The notes under the pieces: generated by a model
Databases searched by the model: none
What the model was told of the DNA's origin: nothing
The model's input: the letters and a program-made list of their open reading frames with translations, nothing else
Part shown: piece after piece, positions 61,100 through 64,000 of the stretch
How the letters are laid out: each line of letters begins with the position of its first letter
How positions within the stretch are numbered: position 1 is the stretch's first letter
Position numbers and translations under genes: made by a program
Assembly (NCBI GenBank): GCA_963720885.1
Contig: CAVRGW010000004.1
Span: 372,001 to 436,000, forward strand
Length of the DNA stretch: 64,000 bases
Source: DATLLN01 sp963720885
GTDB lineage: Bacteria; Actinomycetota; Thermoleophilia; Gaiellales; JAICJC01
Direction of reading: 5' to 3'

Positions 61100-62743
61100 G
61101 TGGTGGAGTACGACTACGACCTGGGCTTCCATTCCTGGCCGGTGACGACCGGATCCCGCGAGGCCCAGGCCTGGTTCGACCGCGGGCTCGTCTGGTGCTA
61201 CGGGTTCAACCACGAGGAGGGACTGGCGTGCTTCCGGCGGGCCGCCGACGCCGACCCCGCATGCGCGATGGCGTACTGGGGGCAGGCGTACGCGATCGGG
61301 CCGAACTACAACAAGGATTGGGACGCATTCCATGAGCAGGAGCTGGTCGACGCGGTCGGCGTCGCGCATGCCGCCGTCGGCCGCGCCAGGCAACTGGCGG
61401 GCGCGGCCTCGCCGGTCGAGCAGTCGCTGATCGACGCGCTCGCCGCGAAGTACCCCGAACCGGTGCCGCCGGAGGACTGCACTTCGTGGAGCGACGCCTA
61501 CGCGGCGGTGATGCGTGACGCCTACCGGCGGCACGGCAGCGAGCCCGACGTGGCAGTGCTCTTCGCCGAGGCGCTGATGAACCGCACGCCGTGGCTGCTC
61601 TGGAACCTGGACACCGGCGAGCCGGCCGAGGGCGCGGACACGGCGGAGGCCGTCGACGTGCTCGAGCGGGCGATGGCGGCCACCGAGCGGCCGCATCCCG
61701 GCCTGCTGCACCTGTACGTGCACGCGATCGAGATGTCACCCCAGCCTGAGCGGGCGCTGCCGGCGGCGGATCTGCTCCGCGACCTGGTGCCGGACTGCGG
61801 TCACCTGCGCCACATGCCGACCCATATCGACGTGCTCTGCGGGCGCTACGGCGACGTGGTCACCTTCAACGAGGCGGCGATCGAGGCCGACCGCAAGTTC
61901 CTGGAGCGTGAGGGCCCGCTCAACTTCTACACGCTGTACCGCTGCCACAACTACCACTTCAAGGTCTACGGGGCGATGTTCCAGGGGCGCCTCGAACCCG
62001 CCCTGGAGGCTGCCGACGAGCTGGCGGCGACGCTCAGCGGCGACGTCCTCCGGGTCGAAGTGCCGCCGATGGCGGACTGGGCCGAGGCGTTCGTACCGAC
62101 CCGGCTGCACGTGCTGGTGCGATTCGGGCTCTGGCGGCGGCTGATCGAGGAGCCGCTGCCGGACGACGCCACGCTCTACGCCACCACCACGACGCTCCTG
62201 CACTACGCCAAGGGCGTGGCCTACGCGGCAACCGGCGACGTCGAGTCCGCAAAGCGGGAACGGGAGCGCTTTGCGCGCGCCTACGAGCAGCTGCCCGAGA
62301 GCCGGTACCTGTTCAACAACACGAGCCGGGAGATCATGGCGGTCGCCGAGTCGATGCTGGACGGGGAGATCGAGTACCGCGCGGGCAACCTCGACCTCGC
62401 GTTCGAGCACCTGCGGCGTGCCGTCCAGCGCGACGACGACCTGCTCTACGACGAGCCGTGGAACTGGATGCAGCCAACCCGCCATGCCCTCGGCGCCCTA
62501 CTGCTCGAGCAGGGCCAGGTCGAGGACGCCGCGGCGATCTACCGCGCCGATCTCGGCCTGGACAACACGCTGCGGCGGCCGTGCCGGCACCCGGGAAACG
62601 TCTGGAGCCTCCACGGCTACCACGAGTGCCTGCACCGTCTCGGCCGGTGCGACGAGGCGGATGTGCTTCGGCCACAGCTGGACGCGGCGCTGGCCGAGGC
62701 CAGCGTCCCGATCACCTCCTCCTGCTTCTGCCGCATCGGCTGA
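61100..62743 (+). CDS. TPR-repeat protein
   Basis: A 547-residue soluble protein of tetratricopeptide-type helices. It opens HSWPVTTGSREAQAWFDRGL, then WCYGFNHEEGLACFRRAAD, which is the start seen in a large group of bacterial TPR proteins. Helical pairs continue to a His-rich segment (CGHLRHMPTHIDVL) in the middle, which could hold a metal. Starts GTG 61100 and 61103 are adjacent; GGGAGGA lies 8 bases before. The function is unknown, likely protein binding. Confidence 0.8.
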   Translation: MVEYDYDLGFHSWPVTTGSREAQAWFDRGLVWCYGFNHEEGLACFRRAADADPACAMAYWGQAYAIGPNYNKDWDAFHEQELVDAVGVAHAAVGRARQLAGAASPVEQSLIDALAAKYPEPVPPEDCTSWSDAYAAVMRDAYRRHGSEPDVAVLFAEALMNRTPWLLWNLDTGEPAEGADTAEAVDVLERAMAATERPHPGLLHLYVHAIEMSPQPERALPAADLLRDLVPDCGHLRHMPTHIDVLCGRYGDVVTFNEAAIEADRKFLEREGPLNFYTLYRCHNYHFKVYGAMFQGRLEPALEAADELAATLSGDVLRVEVPPMADWAEAFVPTRLHVLVRFGLWRRLIEEPLPDDATLYATTTTLLHYAKGVAYAATGDVESAKRERERFARAYEQLPESRYLFNNTSREIMAVAESMLDGEIEYRAGNLDLAFEHLRRAVQRDDDLLYDEPWNWMQPTRHALGALLLEQGQVEDAAAIYRADLGLDNTLRRPCRHPGNVWSLHGYHECLHRLGRCDEADVLRPQLDAALAEASVPITSSCFCRIG

Positions 62744-62756
62744 CACCGTCGTGTGC

Positions 62757-63374
62757 TCATGCCGGCGTGACCGTGCCGAAGTACTGACACCGCTCCGTCG
62801 TGAAGTTGATCAGGATGTGGAAGACCACTGACACGACGTTCGTCGTCGTGTGAGCTACCAGCGTCCCTTCGAGCCGGTATGGCGTCGTCCCGGACGGTGT
62901 ACCCGTGATGTAGCCGATGTCGAGTTGGCTCGCCGGGTTGCCAGGCGTGAAGCCGTCCTGTTTGACGATGGTCGGGGTGCTGAAATCGGAGAAGGTGTAG
63001 GTGGCGTTGACGTCCCCAGCCGATCCGGCGTCGACGTGCATCTGGCCGCCCTCTGAGCCGCCCGACACGAACTCGAGGAAGCACGTCGTCGTGATCGTCA
63101 GTCCGTTGCCGGAGAAGGCAGTCGTGGTTCCGTGATCCGTGCGGCTCATCGCCATGTCGACGTTGATCCGCGACGGTCCCTGCTTCCACGTCAGCGGTTT
63201 CTCGGTACCCGCGTCGCAGTCGGCCTTTGCGTTGACGACCCGCAGTGCGCCGCCGGTCTTCTTGTAGCACCCGACGATGGTGCCGTTGCCTCCGGGGATC
63301 GCCGACCAGGCCACCTGGGCGGCGATCAAGGCCAACGCAGTGACCAGGACGATGGTGAGCGTGCGGTGCGTCAT
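62757..63374 (-). CDS. Secreted protein, lineage-typical unknown family
   Basis: A 205-residue precursor with a signal peptide (about 1-24) followed by GGNGTIVGCYKKTGGALRVV and ADCDAGTEKPLTW, a motif frequent in exported proteins of Thermoleophilia. The C-terminal part is beta-rich with Cys residues (TTTCFLEF, TERCQYFG) and resembles no enzyme. It is convergent with the TPR gene. Confidence 0.75.
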   Translation of the reverse strand: MTHRTLTIVLVTALALIAAQVAWSAIPGGNGTIVGCYKKTGGALRVVNAKADCDAGTEKPLTWKQGPSRINVDMAMSRTDHGTTTAFSGNGLTITTTCFLEFVSGGSEGGQMHVDAGSAGDVNATYTFSDFSTPTIVKQDGFTPGNPASQLDIGYITGTPSGTTPYRLEGTLVAHTTTNVVSVVFHILINFTTERCQYFGTVTPA

Positions 63375-63479
63375 TCGACCCTCCGAGACCCCGCCGAGCG
63401 CGCTCCACCGATAAGCGCGCAATTGAGACAATCATCACGAATCCCGGTGGCTAATCAACTCCGTGCTGAGCAGTGACGG

Positions 63480-64000
63480 TCATTCGCCTCGTGCGGCGGG
63501 TAGCAGCACCGTGACGCAGAGCCCGCCGGAGGCTCGGGGGTTGAGGGCGAGCGTCCCGTCGTGTGCCTGGGCGATGCTCTTGACGATCGCCAGGCCAAGG
63601 CCGACTCCCGCGTGATCGGTGCGTATCCGTTCGGTGCCCCGCTGAAACGGCGCGGCAAGCGTGGAGACCGATTGGGGGGTGAGCCTCTCACCGGTGTTCT
63701 CGACGGTGAGCTCGACACGCTTTGCGCCACCGCCGGTCGTGACCCACACGGTGCCCCGTTCCGGCAGGTTGTGGACGATCGCGTTGTGCACGAGATTCGT
63801 CGTCAGCTGCAGCAGGAGCGCACGCGATCCCTCGGTGGGGGCCACATCGCCGGACGTCTCGATGGTCACGTCGCGTTGTTCGGCGAACGGCAGGAGCGTT
63901 TCGGCGGCTTCCTCCGCCACCAGGGACAGATCGACCTGGTCTCGGGTGAACGACCGCTGGTCGGCGCGGCTGAGCACGAGCAATGCCTCGCTCAGGTCGA
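63480..64000 (-). CDS. Sensor histidine kinase, C-terminal part (cut by window edge)
   Basis: The frame runs off the window at 64000, so only about 173 C-terminal residues are seen. These include the HATPase domain with the N box (TTNLVHNAIVHNLPERGTVW), the G1 box ENTGERLTPQ and the G2 box GVGLGLAIVKSIAQAHDGTL. The dimerisation His and sensor parts lie outside. The DLSEALLVLSRADQR segment before the ATPase matches the OmpR-coupled kinases; a response-regulator gene is not visible here. Confidence 0.85.
   Translation of the reverse strand, partial: DLSEALLVLSRADQRSFTRDQVDLSLVAEEAAETLLPFAEQRDVTIETSGDVAPTEGSRALLLQLTTNLVHNAIVHNLPERGTVWVTTGGGAKRVELTVENTGERLTPQSVSTLAAPFQRGTERIRTDHAGVGLGLAIVKSIAQAHDGTLALNPRASGGLCVTVLLPAARGE

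Noticed and set aside
61010..61723. N-terminal extension of the phosphodiester glycosidase-like protein
   Set aside because: It is antisense to the TPR gene; a clear signal peptide starts at 61009.
1..64000. tRNA, rRNA, CRISPR arrays, transposases, phage genes
   Set aside because: Scanned by eye for GGTTCGAATCC-type arms, spaced repeats and recombinase motifs; none found. A covariance-model search would be decisive for small RNAs.

Overview
This 64 kb window is high-GC bacterial DNA with dense genes and many GTG starts. It most likely comes from an actinobacterium of the class Thermoleophilia (Solirubrobacterales/Gaiellales-like). That placement is inference. It rests on lineage-style secreted proteins (a signal segment followed by an ITGRQI-type repeat near 21.1 kb, and a GTIVGCYKKTGG-type secreted protein near 63.3 kb), a fused homocysteine methyltransferase/MTHFR, FSDIEGST-type cyclases, and Rpf-like and R2lox proteins. 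No rRNA, tRNA, CRISPR array, IS transposase or phage module was seen.

Layout. 0-13.7 kb: class III cyclase, gamma-glutamyltransferase-like enzyme, LacI regulator divergent from a Tat-exported amine oxidase, M29 aminopeptidase, HNH lipoprotein (frameshifted), MmuM-MetF fusion, threonine aldolase, C69-like hydrolase and a COG4280 membrane pair. 13.8-17.5 kb: a beta-propeller / membrane protein / DUF2156 (MprF-like) operon, ended by a 226-bp palindrome-bounded element. 17.8-24.1 kb: class A PBP, trypsin-like protease and three further exported proteins, two of them frameshifted. 24.2-33.5 kb: acyl-CoA synthetase (frameshifted), greA, cold-shock protein, Rpf-like protein, TolB-like lipoprotein, membrane adenylate cyclase, an orphan Flp pilin, acetyltransferases and a hydrolase remnant. 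33.6-38.5 kb: ATP-dependent DNA ligase, then a TetR / old-yellow-enzyme / flavin monooxygenase operon that carries five single-base insertions. 38.6-42.4 kb: glycosyltransferase / flippase-like / GDPD / PAP2 lipid operon. 42.5-52.5 kb: slipin, FAD oxidoreductase, GH3, PntA2-PntB (frameshifted, no PntA1), aldehyde dehydrogenase / DUF779 / Zn-alcohol dehydrogenase, R2lox and DUF1059. 52.7-64 kb: GH114, VOC protein, DHA2 exporter, sigma factor with YCII and AhpD-like partners, threonine dehydratase, phosphodiester glycosidase, TPR protein and the C-terminus of a histidine kinase.

The clearest functional units are the alcohol/aldehyde oxidation operon (48.2-51.2 kb), placed divergently from transhydrogenase subunits that could rebalance NADH and NADPH; the envelope lipid operon; the MprF-like operon; and the sigma/YCII/AhpD stress cluster. 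A notable property is the number of otherwise well-conserved genes broken by exactly one base. Either the consensus is error-prone at short homopolymers and GC runs, or several genes are young pseudogenes. Reads are needed to decide. No entirely new system could be proven. The best leads for novelty are the REP-like element, the Ser-for-Cys C69 protein, R2lox with DUF1059, the COG4280 pair and the propeller/DUF2156 operon.
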